Below are positions 10,245 to 21,625 of a DNA stretch of 64,000 nucleotides, in pieces. A model generated the notes under the pieces. That model saw only the letters and a program-made list of their open reading frames with translations, was not told the DNA's origin and made no database searches. Location of the stretch: contig JAHLEZ010000024.1 of NCBI GenBank assembly GCA_020726505.1, positions 124,001-188,000 on the forward strand, in the 5' to 3' direction. The translations under genes and the position numbers were made by a program. The stretch comes from Leptodontidium sp. MPI-SDFR-AT-0119 (Eukaryota; Ascomycota; Leotiomycetes; Helotiales; Leptodontidiaceae). Numbering within the stretch: position 1 is the stretch's first letter; each line of letters starts with the position of its first letter.

Positions 10245-10956
10245 CTGAGGGCTTTGGCTTAGACTGTGGGATGTTGTGTGTGGAATGGGAGGGTTGGAAC
10301 GATTTGTGTATATTAGTGCTTTGATTTCTTATTATTTCACCTTTCAATGTTTATACGCTCTGGAGTAATGAAAGTATATAACTTACGTCTTTTGAACGGT
10401 GAACAATTGTTTGAGGCTCTGTGACGGCAGATATTTCATGGACTGTACCAAGCGTTCGGGAAGGTTCCGCGCACGACAAGACATGCCCTTCCCCGCGGAC
10501 GGGTCGCGCCACTATAGAAAACCCTGAACACATTCTGTCGCTGTAACTAGCTATAGAGGCCAAGTCTAGACAGTGAGGTTTTTTGGGGGGGGTTACTATC
10601 ACCTCGCTTGAATTTGATCTCTACACTAGGTCGTCACCTTACCACCTCGCTTAACTTTCTTTGTTTTGAACGATAGTCACAGAACCACACCGCACTCTCA
10701 CAGGGACCCAGGAATGCCACCAACCTTCATTGTCCAGCAGAGATAAAAATAGCTCTCTACTTCCCATAATCTCCGTACTAAACTACTTGGTATTGGTATA
10801 AGTAAGTCATCTCCCCGCTCTCGATCTCTCTCTCCTCGCTCTCTTATTCTCATTCCCGTCCCCATTTTTATCTTCACTCCTAACCCTCTGACTAACCGCA
10901 GTCACCCTCCTATTCTCAAAAGCACTAAATTGAAATCCCTTCCCTAATCCCCCTCT
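10245..10956. other. intergenic between AAA+ pseudogene and receptor-like gene
   Basis: No gene seen. A G-rich run lies at 10575-10593. Bases 10641-10654 are the reverse complement of TTAAGCGAGGTGGT from the 6.2/7.6-kb direct repeats. CT-rich tracts near 10815-10850 precede the 3' end of the minus-strand gene. Confidence 0.4.
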
Positions 10957-13022
10957 CTAGCTCCCTCTGTTATCGATTTCGCGCCAGCCACCGGAGCGCC
11001 CTCTTCCTGTACTGCCCATTTCGACATCCCTGTCTATGCTCTTATATTCGTCTACATTTCTGTCGCCGTCTGGATTTGGGTCGAACTCTGGATCCCTTCG
11101 TCCCGTTCCGAAACTCTTACGGACTCTCTCGTTATCAAACTCTTCCCTTCTATCGCTCACATCCGTCCCCTCTCTATTTTCACTAACAACGCTCATCCCT
11201 TTCCCGCTTTTACTCCCCCCTTTACCGCCGCCTCCACCTCTTACATGGCTTTGGCTGCGACTCGGAACCCGCATGTCCGTCCCTGGCCCATTCTCAACAT
11301 TCACAGTGACACTGCGCTGTACGCTAATACCACTAATATATCCAGATCCTTTGGCGCTGCCGAAGTAGCGCGGCATGTGGTGGTTGAGGATCGCTTTGAG
11401 GGAGGGAAGACACACGCAGATGGTGGCGACGGTGAGTTCGGCGAGGGACTAGGCGATTGATGTTATGGATTCCCTTGTTGATTTTTACTGTTAGCTTGTG
11501 ATCTCTATTTAGGGAGAGGAGGAAGAGGAAGAATAGGAGAGGCGGAGGGGGACAAATATGTCTCATCCAGTGTGTCGCGGGTGTCGATTGTGGACTTCAA
11601 GCGAAGCATGCTTGTGAAATATGCTCTATGAAATCCATTTCATTAGCAAATCCATGCCTAAATAGAGAAGAGATGGAAAGGAGAGGAAAGAGATAAACAT
11701 ACATAACCCTAACACTAAAAAGCGTAACCAAACTAACTTTCTTCCCCCTCCTAATATTCAGTTTCGAAATACACGGAATCGGCAATATTAGTATCACCAC
11801 GTCTTCCAGAATCGAAAAAACCGCTCCGGGGATCAGTAAATCTAGTAACGGGATACAACTCCCTTCGATGCGTTTATCCCAGAGCCGAGCGATGGGGCGA
11901 CATTGTACGATTACAGGGATGAAGAATGCGATCCCGTGTAGAAGTATGTAGGCGATGATGAGCCAGGTGGAGATTTGCATCCAGCGGACGGGGAAGACGC
12001 GCAGGTAGAAGAGAAGGATGGAGACTTTGAGGAGGACTTGCACGATGACGTAGAATTGTCGCATTATCCAGTAGAGCTGATTTGCTGTTAGTATGGGAGT
12101 GGGTTGGGTGGTGGAAAGACGGACTTTGATTATAGTGGCGATGTTTTCGGCTTCGACGTCCCAAACGTGGAGACCGAGCCCGTCTGTGGAGACTTTGTAA
12201 ATTAGCATTTTGTTGGAAAGACTGGATTAGAAAAACTTACTCCATATCAAAGCAACTGCTATGACAATCATGAAGACTGTGGAACATTAGTATGAATTCT
12301 AGAGCGTGAAAGAAGTAGAGTAGCTTACCAGCTGCGACTAATATAACCCAGTCATCCTCCCAGAACCTGCGCAGGATATATAATCGAGAGTAGCATCTCA
12401 GCAGTACGAAAATTGATGCGAGTAAACTCATCGTGATTGTGAGGTTACGGATATAAGCGGACTTTGAATCTTTTGGGTAGCGAATGCAAAGCCCTTCTTG
12501 GAGAGGCCATGCAACTGCGAACGTCTTAGTAGGATTTTATAACTAGTATAAAGTTGGGGCTCTTACTAACTTGATCCTTATATTTACAACCTGTTTGGAG
12601 ACAATCTGAGATTTGTCTTCGAGACGGGATATCGGGGCAGAGAATGGAGCTGATCTCTGGTAAGGTCGTGTTCGCATACCCCAGAGTGTCAATGGTTGGG
12701 ATAACGCATTTTGTCTATTCCAAAATAGATGATTAGTAAATGCACTTCAAGTAATTGAAGTCATTGAAGGGGAGTGGCAATCCTTACAGCACACGAAGGG
12801 TAGTTGTTCAAATAAGTCTCGAGCGGGGTTGGGGCTGCCTGTTGTCCCAGTACTACCAAAGCACCCTAACCCAACAACACGGACTAGAGTACGAGCAGGC
12901 TCATGCTGCACGCAATCTAATCCCTGGACGAATCCACGTGTGGATAACAACAAAAGCAAGGAGGAAATAGAAAAAAGAAGCCTCCGAGAAGCGCGCGCAG
13001 AAATCATGGGGCCAGGATACAT
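10957..13022 (-). CDS. rhodopsin-domain (PTH11-like) seven-helix membrane protein with Cys-rich ectodomain
   Basis: This is a fungal integral membrane protein of the rhodopsin-like family that includes PTH11-type candidate receptors; ligand and partner are unknown. Predicted exons: 13022-12795 (signal peptide FSISSLLLLLSTRGF), 12714-12567 (Cys-rich TKCVIPTIDTLGYAN then CPDIPSRRQISDCLQTGCKY, weakly CFEM-like), 12514-12329, 12276-12241, 12192-12125, 12076-11703, 11610-about 11555, and 11448-10957. Family hallmarks: helix 2 with RCYSRLYILRRFWEDDWVIL, GLGLHVWDV after helix 3, VLLKVSILLFYLRVFP, IVQCRPIARLWD, and VATICVCLPSLKAIL as the last helix. A basic/acidic cytoplasmic tail of about 140 residues follows. 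All junctions splice in frame with good consensus except the last (near 11555), where I find no phase-compatible donor. That may mark a frameshift or a non-canonical site. About 520 residues. Confidence 0.75.
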
Positions 13023-13929
13023 AAGAGTGAGAGATGGGAGAGGGCGAAGGTTTATTCATCTGTTACAGCGCCGGCCAGTGGCGCACGCTTTGACACTCAA
13101 TGGTCGCTGGTGCGATGCAGGAGGTCTTGGGGGGTTGCCTGGGTCAAGGCGATGGACGGCGAACAGTATGTAGCTCAAAGTTTATGCAGGGCACTGACTG
13201 ACACACAGTGAAAATAATTGGAGAATCGGGTTGGGGAATGAAGGGAAGACACGGCACAAGTACACTACGGTACATGTCCCTTGCAGCACTTTTCGGCCAG
13301 TGCCACTATCATTGGGCGGCGTACGGATGAGGCACCGCTTCGATCACAGTTCGCAGAGGCCAGGGGGCGGAAAACCAAGGAAAATTTTCCACCATTGCAT
13401 CGATCCTGGCTCGTTGTAGTGGTTTGCACTTCTGAGATCTGCTCTGGAATCCTTCGTTACTTCACGTGGGGCAAAGCTGTGCTATTGACGTATGCCACAG
13501 TACCCAGCGGGAAGGAGAGGGAGAAGTAAATAGCTGATGCGACTTGTCTCACGCAAGGCTTACGTTGCCAATAGCCCGTGCCAATGCACCTGACCCTGAG
13601 CAGAGTGCGGAGACCACAAGTACCCCAGCTTTTGAATGTGCTTCCGAGGAGCTGCATGCATAGAGATGCTCGGGCATTACCCCGGACTGGCAATGAATCG
13701 CAGCCTCGCGTAAGTAAGCGTTCTAGACTCCAAGCGAAGCAAGTGAGTAACTTCCGTGTCTCGCTGCATGCTAAATGAAAACCAATCGCATAGACCCTCT
13801 TGAATCGACAGAAGATGATTTGCTCATTCAAAGATTCAAGAACATCTACGGAGGTACAGGCCCAAAGTTTTGTCTCACCGCCTTCAGAAACAGGGGTAAG
13901 AACATCAAGATCGCAAGTTAGGCTCCTAA
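13023..13929. other. intergenic upstream of the receptor-like gene
   Basis: This probably contains the promoter of the gene ending at 10957. Only shadow ORFs are present; no conserved protein, repeat or RNA was recognised. Confidence 0.4.
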
Positions 13930-14273
13930 CGCGTTCTACTTCCTTAATAAATTGTGCATTACTTTGAACATAACATAAAGCCTATTCGGAATCGTGATGA
14001 ACCTTTTGTTTAGGACCCTAATACGGGTATTCCTCTTATTTGTATTTATAGCTCTTTAAAGTCTCGATAACGAAAGCGTAATAAGAATACGACTCGGGAT
14101 TAACGTCGTGATATCCAAATGGCAGCTCATTATGGCCTTACGTTTTAAATAGATAATGTTTATTATTCCTAAAGTTACGCAAAAACAAATTCGATACGTA
14201 ATCGATATACTTAGAACTCTAAAGAAGTCGTCTAGTCCACCTCTTGCTCTTAACTCAGATTAGTGTTACGGAC
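13930..14273 (+). mobile_element. possible Tc1/mariner transposase remnant (HTH region)
   Basis: An AT-rich, stop-broken tract contains KVTQKQIRYVIDILRTLKKS and then PPLALNSD near 14170-14268. This resembles the helix-turn-helix and linker (QIRY...TPKKRSGRPPALN) of fungal Tc1-like transposases. The match is short and partly decayed, so this is tentative. It ends abruptly at the GC-rich block starting 14274. Confidence 0.3.
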
Positions 14274-14700
14274 GTTCCTGGGCGACCACTGGGCCAGGAG
14301 GAAGTGTTCTAGGAGTCCGCGTAGTCCTAGGAACCAGAGGGGTCCTGGGAGTACGGCTCCTGGGAGCTGTCGAGCTCCCGGAAACCTACCTGTAGTTAAG
14401 CAGTATCCTTTAGTATGGTATAATCTCAGTACTGCGGTTTGCCCCCCGGGTTTAGCGACCCTCTGCTTCGGGCAAGGCGCGTGCACGGGCCCAGCGCCGC
14501 TTTCAACGTCTATAAGAGCTCGCCCACCCCGCTGCTCGACCATCATCCTCTTCAATCTCTTCCCAACACCCCTTCGCTCGGCCATTTGCCCTCGTCGTGC
14601 GCTATCGACGCGTTCCCAACGAGACCCACGCAATACGCCCCCTTCGCCAACCCCGCTGCAGCTGAAAACCTTAACGGCACGGCGGCTTGAAGCCAAAACC
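14274..14700 (+). repeat. GC-rich LTR-like block
   Basis: Starting with TGTTACGGACG at 14274, base composition switches sharply from AT-rich to GC-rich. The block contains short palindromic pieces (AGTCCTAGGA) and a TATAAGAG-like box at about 14511-14518 followed by a C-rich tract, an arrangement seen in LTR promoters. No matching second LTR, primer-binding site or CA-ending boundary was found. A solo LTR is a guess, and a plain promoter of an unrecognised gene is possible. Confidence 0.25.
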
Positions 14701-15796
14701 CTTGATCCTCCTCGATCTGCCACTCTGGACCACTCTGGATTCGATGCTTGTGACCATCACGACGGCGATCATTCCTCTGGATGGCATCGCATTGCCCGAG
14801 ATACGAGCGTGAGCTCAGCTCGCGGCCCTCTTCTCGCTGTCGCACCATCACAATCCTCGCGGAAATGCCTTACTCGGTGATGGCGACAGCGGAGGCTTGC
14901 CCTTGGCATTCCCTTCGTGCGGTATAAGCTGGCCAATGGAAGAAATGCCTCACGACGACGTGGCCAGCTTCTGCCTGGCTATGCCGTGCCATTACGCGTC
15001 GGGAGAAAGATCTCGGTGAGCTCCCTTAGGTCGGTGAGACGATGACATGCGCTATATGCCTCGATCTGGGCTGATCTGTGACGAGAAGGGCCGATTTCTT
15101 CCAAATGTGGCTATGGCAGATGACCATTTGCATAACAATGGCAGCATCGCAGCCTCTGCTAAGCATCCCACGGACTGAATACGAAACGCCGGCGTTGGGA
15201 GAATGGATCACAAATAGGCAGGTTGACGTGGAAGATTACAAGGAGGCAGGTCATACGACCTCGGAAGAGCTCGATCCGCCAGCCGTTACATATTGGAAGG
15301 ATGGATCTGGTGACTGAGGGCTATTTCGCGGATCCTTTGGCTCAGGGCGCTGCTGTGGCAGGACTGTACGCGCCACCAAAATAGGTACAGCATAATTATG
15401 CCGCGGAGTATCACTTCTACAACGGGAAGGTCGTTTGGCCTCATCTACGCGGAGATGGCCACAGGCTCCAGGGGAAGGGTGTAGTGGATTGGATTTCGAG
15501 TCACATTGGAGTGATCACGGGCTGATTTCTCGATCTTCGGTGATGCCGAGGAAGAAGGGGGATTGCATGACAATCGAGTCCTGGCCGGAGCCTGGAGGGA
15601 CTGAGATTTCATGCGCAGGACTAGGTTGAATTTAGGACGGCAAACGGCAGCTGCGAGCGGCAAAGATGATGTGTGGACGAGACCAGTTCAATTCCGACAA
15701 GCAGGTGCTCGCGGATTACCTCTTAAGTCCCTCAATTCCCCTCGCTGAACATTCAACACACGCTCAAACCGCACTTCTCTCTGCCTACTTCGTTTC
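14701..15796. other. unassigned region with coding-like fragments
   Basis: Fragments such as GRFLPNVAMADDHLHNNGS (about 15090) and VTEGYFADPLAQGAAVAGLY (about 15310) look coding but lie in different frames separated by stops. I cannot assign a family. This is probably another decayed gene on the plus strand. Confidence 0.3.
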
Positions 15797-18483
15797 GTGA
15801 TGGCTGCCCTTGAGAGTATAAGATCTGTTCGATTTGCACTTCCTCCTTCAAACCCGCCATTCTGCAACAGAAATACCCTCTGGCATGATCAAACCAACCC
15901 TTCAATCAGTTCACTTAACACTAGCGGCGGCCAGAAAATACGTAAATCTGCTGATGCACTTTCCTGTTCTGGATATCAAGCTGAGGCTAATACAACTGGG
16001 CCAGCGAGAGCTTAAGGTACGTGGAAAAGCTCCACCCGAAGTGAATCTTTTTGATTCGTCAATCTAGATCGTAAGCACGCTCTTGCTGACAATGACGATG
16101 AATCAGACGACGATTTTCCGTCTCTCGAGGAGCTCCCTCGAGCGGCTCTGCGTCCGAAGATCTCGACTGAAGCCTCGAAGACCGGGTTTACCCTTCAGCG
16201 CCTGGAACAGCCAACTCTTTACAAGGCTAGACTGCAAATCGACCGAACACAATCAGGGTTGGATGAACGTCAGGGTGGGAGTCGAGGTAGGTGCACCGGC
16301 TGTCTTTGTGCTCAGAAGCGGACCGCTAATTATATGCAGATCAACCAGTGATTCTCGATAACGATGACGACCCAGATAACGCAGATGCTGGGAATGAAGC
16401 CGAAGGCGCTTTTGGGGATATCGATACTGGGCGTATTGAACGGGATGCGAGTCCGCATATCTTCGCAACCTTAGAACTCGCTTTAGCGCCGATAGAGTCC
16501 ATTGATACATCCGGCCTATGGTATGACATTGAGGAGGGCCGTTATGTCGACGAGCCAGCTCCGGGGCCTGGGCCTCGTGAGCAATATAGCGTGCCTTCTG
16601 CTCCCACACAAGCCCAACCCCAGACCCTCCCTCAATCCTCTACGCCACTGCAGGATTAGACCAACCAGCAAGACATCGACGATATCACGCAGAGCACGTC
16701 AATGGAGTCCGCGCCCCACTCCCTCCCCAAGCCTTCCGACAACGGCAATGATAGATGGACTGATAATAGCATGGCTAAACTAGAGAAAGCACTGGGGTTG
16801 GCTTTGGAAGAGCAACATGTGGAGTCATCGTCGGCCGGCACACCTACCTCCCTAAGTCCTCGCTTCGTCGAAGCACCACCGGACGAGACCCAGAGTCGAG
16901 AATGCACCGAAACTACCGGTAGCAGACCAGAAGAGCTGCAAAATGCTCCTCGACATGGCACAGCTCAGGGTCTTGAGGAGTGGGAGCTGCACGAGACTGA
17001 GGTGGTGGTGGTGGAACGGGGAGCCGTAGCGATGCAGCAGCAGGAAGAGCCTGCAGCACGGAAGGAAGGAAGGGCTCGGGCAACCAGCTGTGGGCGATTA
17101 ACAGAACTTGGTCGAGGTCGTCAACGCGGACGACCTTCGTGACAAGGAGGCCATCGAGGCTTTGCCAGCCACGCAACCCGAGGGCCCCGAGATCGACGAG
17201 CACCGTTTTCGACTACGTGGGATACGAGCTCGGCAACTTCCTGGACGCCAGACAAAGACAACCCAGTACCGAGTCGTATGGGGGGAATATCCGAACAGGT
17301 CGGATTCTTAGTTCAGTGAAGACGACGTACGAATATCAATGCCACGGCCGCCTTGCGAGCGATCCTCTCAAAACTTGACACTACAAGCAGAAATGAACAT
17401 TTTCCGCGTTCGCGAGATGCGCTCTAGCCGGCGCAAAGGCAGAAGAGTTTTCGAGTACCTGGCCGATGCGTTCGGTCTCGATGCCCGCACCTGGATTACT
17501 GAAGATCAATTGAGAATCTCACTCAACCCTACATTAGTCGCTGAGCTTAAAGGTAATTAGTTGCCTCATGAGTGCCACGTTCTGGAAATCTTGAGGACCA
17601 GGTTGCTAACGGAACATCTCAAATAGTGTCTTCTCCTTATCCCTTGAGCCAAGCACAACGTGAGGTCCTTCTCAGACATTCAGCAACTCCGATCAGTGAC
17701 GAGCACCGCTATGCGTCACGAACCTCTCGAAGCTCCTCTGCCCCAGCTGACGCGGCGCTAGGGCTGGAGGACGAACCTGCGACGCGGAAGCGAGGACACC
17801 AAGACATGCATACTGAGACCAGCAGCGACACCCACCATTCCGTGAACACCGATGACCATCATAACACCTGCGACACAAACGACGAGGACCCACGACCTGC
17901 AAAGCGACGAAAGCCACGCTTAGCATCTACCGTGACTCCAACCACCTCCCGAAGGCACGCCCTAAAGGTCCATGTCAGACAGCCTGGCCCCTTTGTTGCG
18001 TTGTCGACCGCCACACCTGAAATTGACGACGCGCAACTTCAGGTTGATCACGAATGTCAGTCGACCTTCGTCGTTAATAGCCACCAGCATGCCTCGCGAC
18101 CCTCCCGAAGCCCGTCTGCGGCATCAGAGGCGACACCAAATACTGAGCATCGGCAGTGGCCATTCCAAGGCTTCTTGAAATGCACCAGGACCGGAGATGA
18201 TGTGACATACAATCTTGAGTTCAAACTGCCATCGGTCTCGGAGTACGTTCACATACCAATTGCTCCTGCAGCACTGGAGATCGATCACAAAGCTGCTGCA
18301 CATTCCAAGACACCTCAGGCACCGCTAAAGTCAAAGAAGAGCCGGGCTCCTTGGTCAGAGGAAGAGGACGCGATACTCCTGACAAGGAAGGACGGTTGTT
18401 CGTGGGAGGAGATCCATGAGGATCTCCCTGGCCGGAGCATGGGGGCCATCCAGGTGCGCTATTCGACCAAGTTCAACCATTGA
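15797..18483 (+). pseudogene. chromodomain and Myb/SANT protein, degenerate
   Basis: A long plus-strand gene is readable in pieces. 16075-16300 encodes an acidic stretch (DDESDDDFPSLEELPRAALR) and an intron with a GTAGGT donor. 16348-17142 is one frame interrupted by a TAG at 16657. Around 17110-17560 two chromodomain-like strands occur: QYRVVWGEYPNRSDS, a TAG at 17309 where Trp is expected, then FSEDDVRISMP; and VFEYLADAFGLDARTWITED then QLRISLNPTLVAELKG. The 3' ORF 17572-18483 (303 codons) is Ser/Pro-rich and ends in a Myb/SANT domain: APWSEEEDAILLTRKDGCSW then EEIHEDLPGRSMGAIQVRYS. Such proteins would act on chromatin. The two TAGs fit CAG and TGG changed to TAG, and there is a frameshift near 17100. 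A truncated relative lies at 24024-24345. The 5' limit is uncertain. Confidence 0.6.
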
Positions 18484-19923
18484 TATTGCGCTCCGGCGAC
18501 ACTACAATTTGGAGTCCTTTGCGGCAGCTCTGAGCATCTTCACGTACATTCAAAAATCCATGCGTTGTTCACCTGCGTTCAATGTCGCTCCAGAGGTTTC
18601 TATCCTCGTTGTCTGCTGTGGAGGTATGCCGTGACCACAGCGATTCTAAACCAAATCGACCCATGAAGCCAGAACTGCGTGTGTCGACGCGCTTGCGTCG
18701 CAGGGAAGTGAGCCTTCGATCAGCCATTTAACTGGTGGTTGAGCGACAACGATCGTGATGTCAGCAGCGACGATGGGGTCGAGCGGGGCCGGGAAGCGGA
18801 CACCGTGGACTACTTGCGCTTGCTGGCATTCTCCAAAGGGTAAGCCTTGGAAATGGATCCATGGCGCTGATACGACTCCAGACACTATGCACACACGACA
18901 TGATGCGACGAGGCGTACGTCAGGGCCTTCAGGGAATTTATTCATGCCATCAACCTTTGAATCATTAATATATCGTTCCACTGCAATTTCTTCCAAACCA
19001 AACATTGTTTTCAATCGGCCACCAACATTATATCGCTTGCCTGCTACGTTGAGAGATCTGTCCCCACCCCTCGCCCCTTACTGATCACTTCGCCCGCTTC
19101 CCCCTCTCTCCTTGGTATGGTTGTGAAGAGTGTAACGTGTTTTTGTGTGTAGTTGGGCCTTGTTTTGATAGATATCATGCCCAAATGTGAAATCAATATA
19201 TCCTCACCCAAAATACTAACTCTCTGATTGGTCCAAACCCCTGTTTCGGCTAATTCTGGTAGTCGCACCGGTCCATGGGATAGACGGCGACTTGCAGAGA
19301 TCAGGCTCAAGTGAAGCTGCATTCTATGACTTTGATAGCTTTCTTGACTACTCTCCTCGGACTACGCCCTGAGTCCAGTCTATACCCGCAAATCCATCTC
19401 AGATCGGAGCAGGTCAGCACCTCTGGTGGATATGCCGGAGCTTGAACGGCGCCACAATTCTTTGGTGTAATCACTTATTGATCTACTCTGATCACTGAAT
19501 CTATGCTAAATCTTCGGCTCTTGTTGATGCCTGCGAAGATGAAGCCATGGACTCGTGACAAAGTTACTGCAAATATCTGTCTCGTAATCAACTCCACGAA
19601 ACACATCATTTTGTACCAAGCCTTGGGCAGGCAGGAGCAGAAACAGGGTCCAAATATATTTTTTTACTTTAATGAAAGCACAATGCAACAAAGTTTGACA
19701 CAAAAACACTATTTGTATTGCTAACCCTGAAATTACTCCTTTGCCGTATACTTGTAACGACCTCGCATACAGACCTGGCCCAAAGATACAAGGCCGGTGA
19801 GGGACTCTTTCTGGTGTGCACGGCTCAAGAGTGGATGCTGCAACTGTCGGGGAAAGCCACTTGCGGTGGAGATGGAATATACCTTGAGTAGCTCTGCTGC
19901 AGAAGCGGCAGATGTCGTTGCAG
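18484..19923. other. intergenic with a segment shared with 24.3 kb
   Basis: No gene seen. Bases about 19050-19110 (starting TTGAGAGATCTGTCCCCACC) match 24309-24360 (starting ATGAGAGATCTATCCCTACC). The second copy therefore joins two pieces that lie about 2.4 kb apart here. Confidence 0.5.
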
Positions 19924-20100
19924 AAAGCACACGAGCATGAACAACCTCGCCTCTCTCTTCGACAGCTAAGGCAAGTACGAGGCGGCCGAGCCGCTCTTCG
20001 AAGAGACGCTGCGGCTATCAAAGAAAGTCCTCGGCGAAGAGCACTCTCAGACCCTCACGAGCATGAACAACCTCGCCTCTCTCCAACATGTGATGATGTC
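19924..20100 (+). pseudogene. TPR (kinesin light chain-type) fragment
   Basis: This encodes TSMNNLASLFDS, a TAA, then GKYEAAEPLFEETLRLSKKV and LGEEHSQTLTSMNNLASL. That is just over one 42-residue tetratricopeptide unit of the kinesin-light-chain type, usually found as C-terminal arrays of fungal NACHT/NB-ARC proteins. The repeat shows in DNA as the duplicated ACGAGCATGAACAACCTCGC 126 bases apart. The TAA stands where Gln (CAA) is usual, a C-to-T change. No ATPase or other domain is attached, so this is an orphan fragment. Confidence 0.75.
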
Positions 20101-20639
20101 GCTACTTGGTTCCCGCTTGATATATCCTTCATATACTAATCTCTAAGTATGTTTTCTTGGCTCTCAGTGTCGGTGTCTGTCTACTGTTTGCTCTTTCGTG
20201 GGATGCGACTCTTCTAGAGTCCTTTGCACGACTCAAGTTCGTGTCCAGCGGTCGATGTATTAAGGAGAGTATTGGCGGCCCTCTTACTGAACTGCGGTGT
20301 GTGGGCCACTGAGCTGGAGCTAGTCCTAAGTAGTCCTGGGCAATGATGCCGAAGAAATGGTTTGAAAGTAATGAGGCACGAACAAATAATCCTAACGTAA
20401 ACCTCAATCGTGCTGAAGTTTTATTAGCATCAAAATCACAATTTCGGTGTAATAACAAGAGATATTGAAAATGAACTAACGTCTATAACCAGTAATTAAC
20501 CCCCATCCAAGTTGAATCCATAGAATGAGAATGAAAGAGATCCAATGTAACCTTCAGCTTAATACTGCTGACGATGCAAACACTGTGCTAATTAGCTCTA
20601 TTTTTTGGATCCGGAAATGCGTTAAGGAATGGCTTACAG
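20101..20639. other. intergenic, no gene seen
   Basis: Only shadow ORFs, between the TPR fragment and the 3' end of the second rhodopsin-domain pseudogene. Confidence 0.4.
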
Positions 20640-21625
20640 TGTTCCAGTTATAAACAGGCTAGCTACCGCCACTTTCTGTTTGATGGGCAGTTGCAACTTG
20701 TATACTAACAAGACTGGCAGAGCGAGTATTGCAAAATCAGTTAAGATATTTATAATACCATGTATCGTGAATACTTTGGACACCCCGATACATGACCTAC
20801 CTGAGATCGTAACGTCTTAGTTTTTAGCAATTGGTCGGCAATTGAAAAGAAATTCAAATGATCCGAGAACAGAGTATAGAACGGTTACTACAACGACTAT
20901 CCACACAGTGATCCTGAATAGCCGAAATGGCGAAAGCCGGAGGTAGAGTAGTAATATCGATAGCTTGGTGCACATAAAAGACAGGCCGTAGAAGAGTCCG
21001 CTGATTATACCCATCTAATAGAAACATTAGTAAATGCTAAAGACTGGCATGAAAGAATCGTGACTAGGCCTAAGCTTTTGTAACCTAAATTGGTGACTCA
21101 CTTTCAAGTAATGAGGACTGAACGTTGTAAGTGGTACGTCCCAGATATGAACACCTAAGCCGAGATGGAGTACTTTAGAATAGATAGTTAGCCACGAGAA
21201 GACTAAACCAAACCCCCTCCGAGTGTATTCTAAGTGCTTACTCACAAAAGACTGTAGTAATAGCAAAACTAATCGATAAAAGCTGTATCTAACAAGGGAA
21301 ATAAGCACGCGTCCAAATACTTTGGTCGTCTCTCAGGGACTTATACCCACGCAAGAATTATCACATCTAGTTGGGGTTAACTAGGCAACTCAGCATCTTT
21401 AGAATAAACGAACTTACAGTCATTAGAGCCCAGAGTACGAACGATCATTCTCTTCGTATAGATTCTCAAAGAAAGAACGAAAGTTGCTAGAGGGAGCAAG
21501 ATTGCGATTGCAATGATAATCCGATTTCCTTGAGACTTGGGATGGTTAAAGTTCGGGACTACTCTAAAGGGAGGGGGGAGGGCCCCGATAACCCTTTCTC
21601 TCTCGGTTTTGAGTGCAGAGTTCAT
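20640..21625 (-). pseudogene. second rhodopsin-domain membrane protein, pseudogene
   Basis: This is the same broad family as the gene at 10957-13022. Exon 1 from ATG 21625 encodes PPPFRVVPNFNHPKSQGNRI, a first helix IIAIAILLPLATFVLSLRIY and TLGSND up to a GTAAGT donor at about 21418. Later exons give LHLGLGVHIWDVPLTTFSPH (21170-21105) and MGIISGLFYGLSFMCTKLSI then LLLYLRLSPFRLF with FNCRPIAKN. A TAA at 20819-20817 stands where Trp is nearly invariant (CRPIAxxWD). A last helix-like stretch (IINILTDFAILALPVLLVYK) lies at 20765-20680. TGG to TAA needs both G-to-A changes, which fits RIP-like decay. The expected C-terminal helix and tail are missing. Confidence 0.65.

Noticed and set aside
10575..10593. 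G-rich run as possible quadruplex regulator
   Set aside because: A single homopolymer-like run without four separated G tracts.
16348..17142. Two adjacent ORFs (16348-16659 and 16702-17142) as separate genes
   Set aside because: They are one frame split by a TAG, and the paralogue at 24 kb and the chromodomain context support a single decayed gene.
19506..20021. 171-codon minus-strand ORF
   Set aside because: It is the antisense shadow of the TPR fragment and flanking DNA, with no domain.
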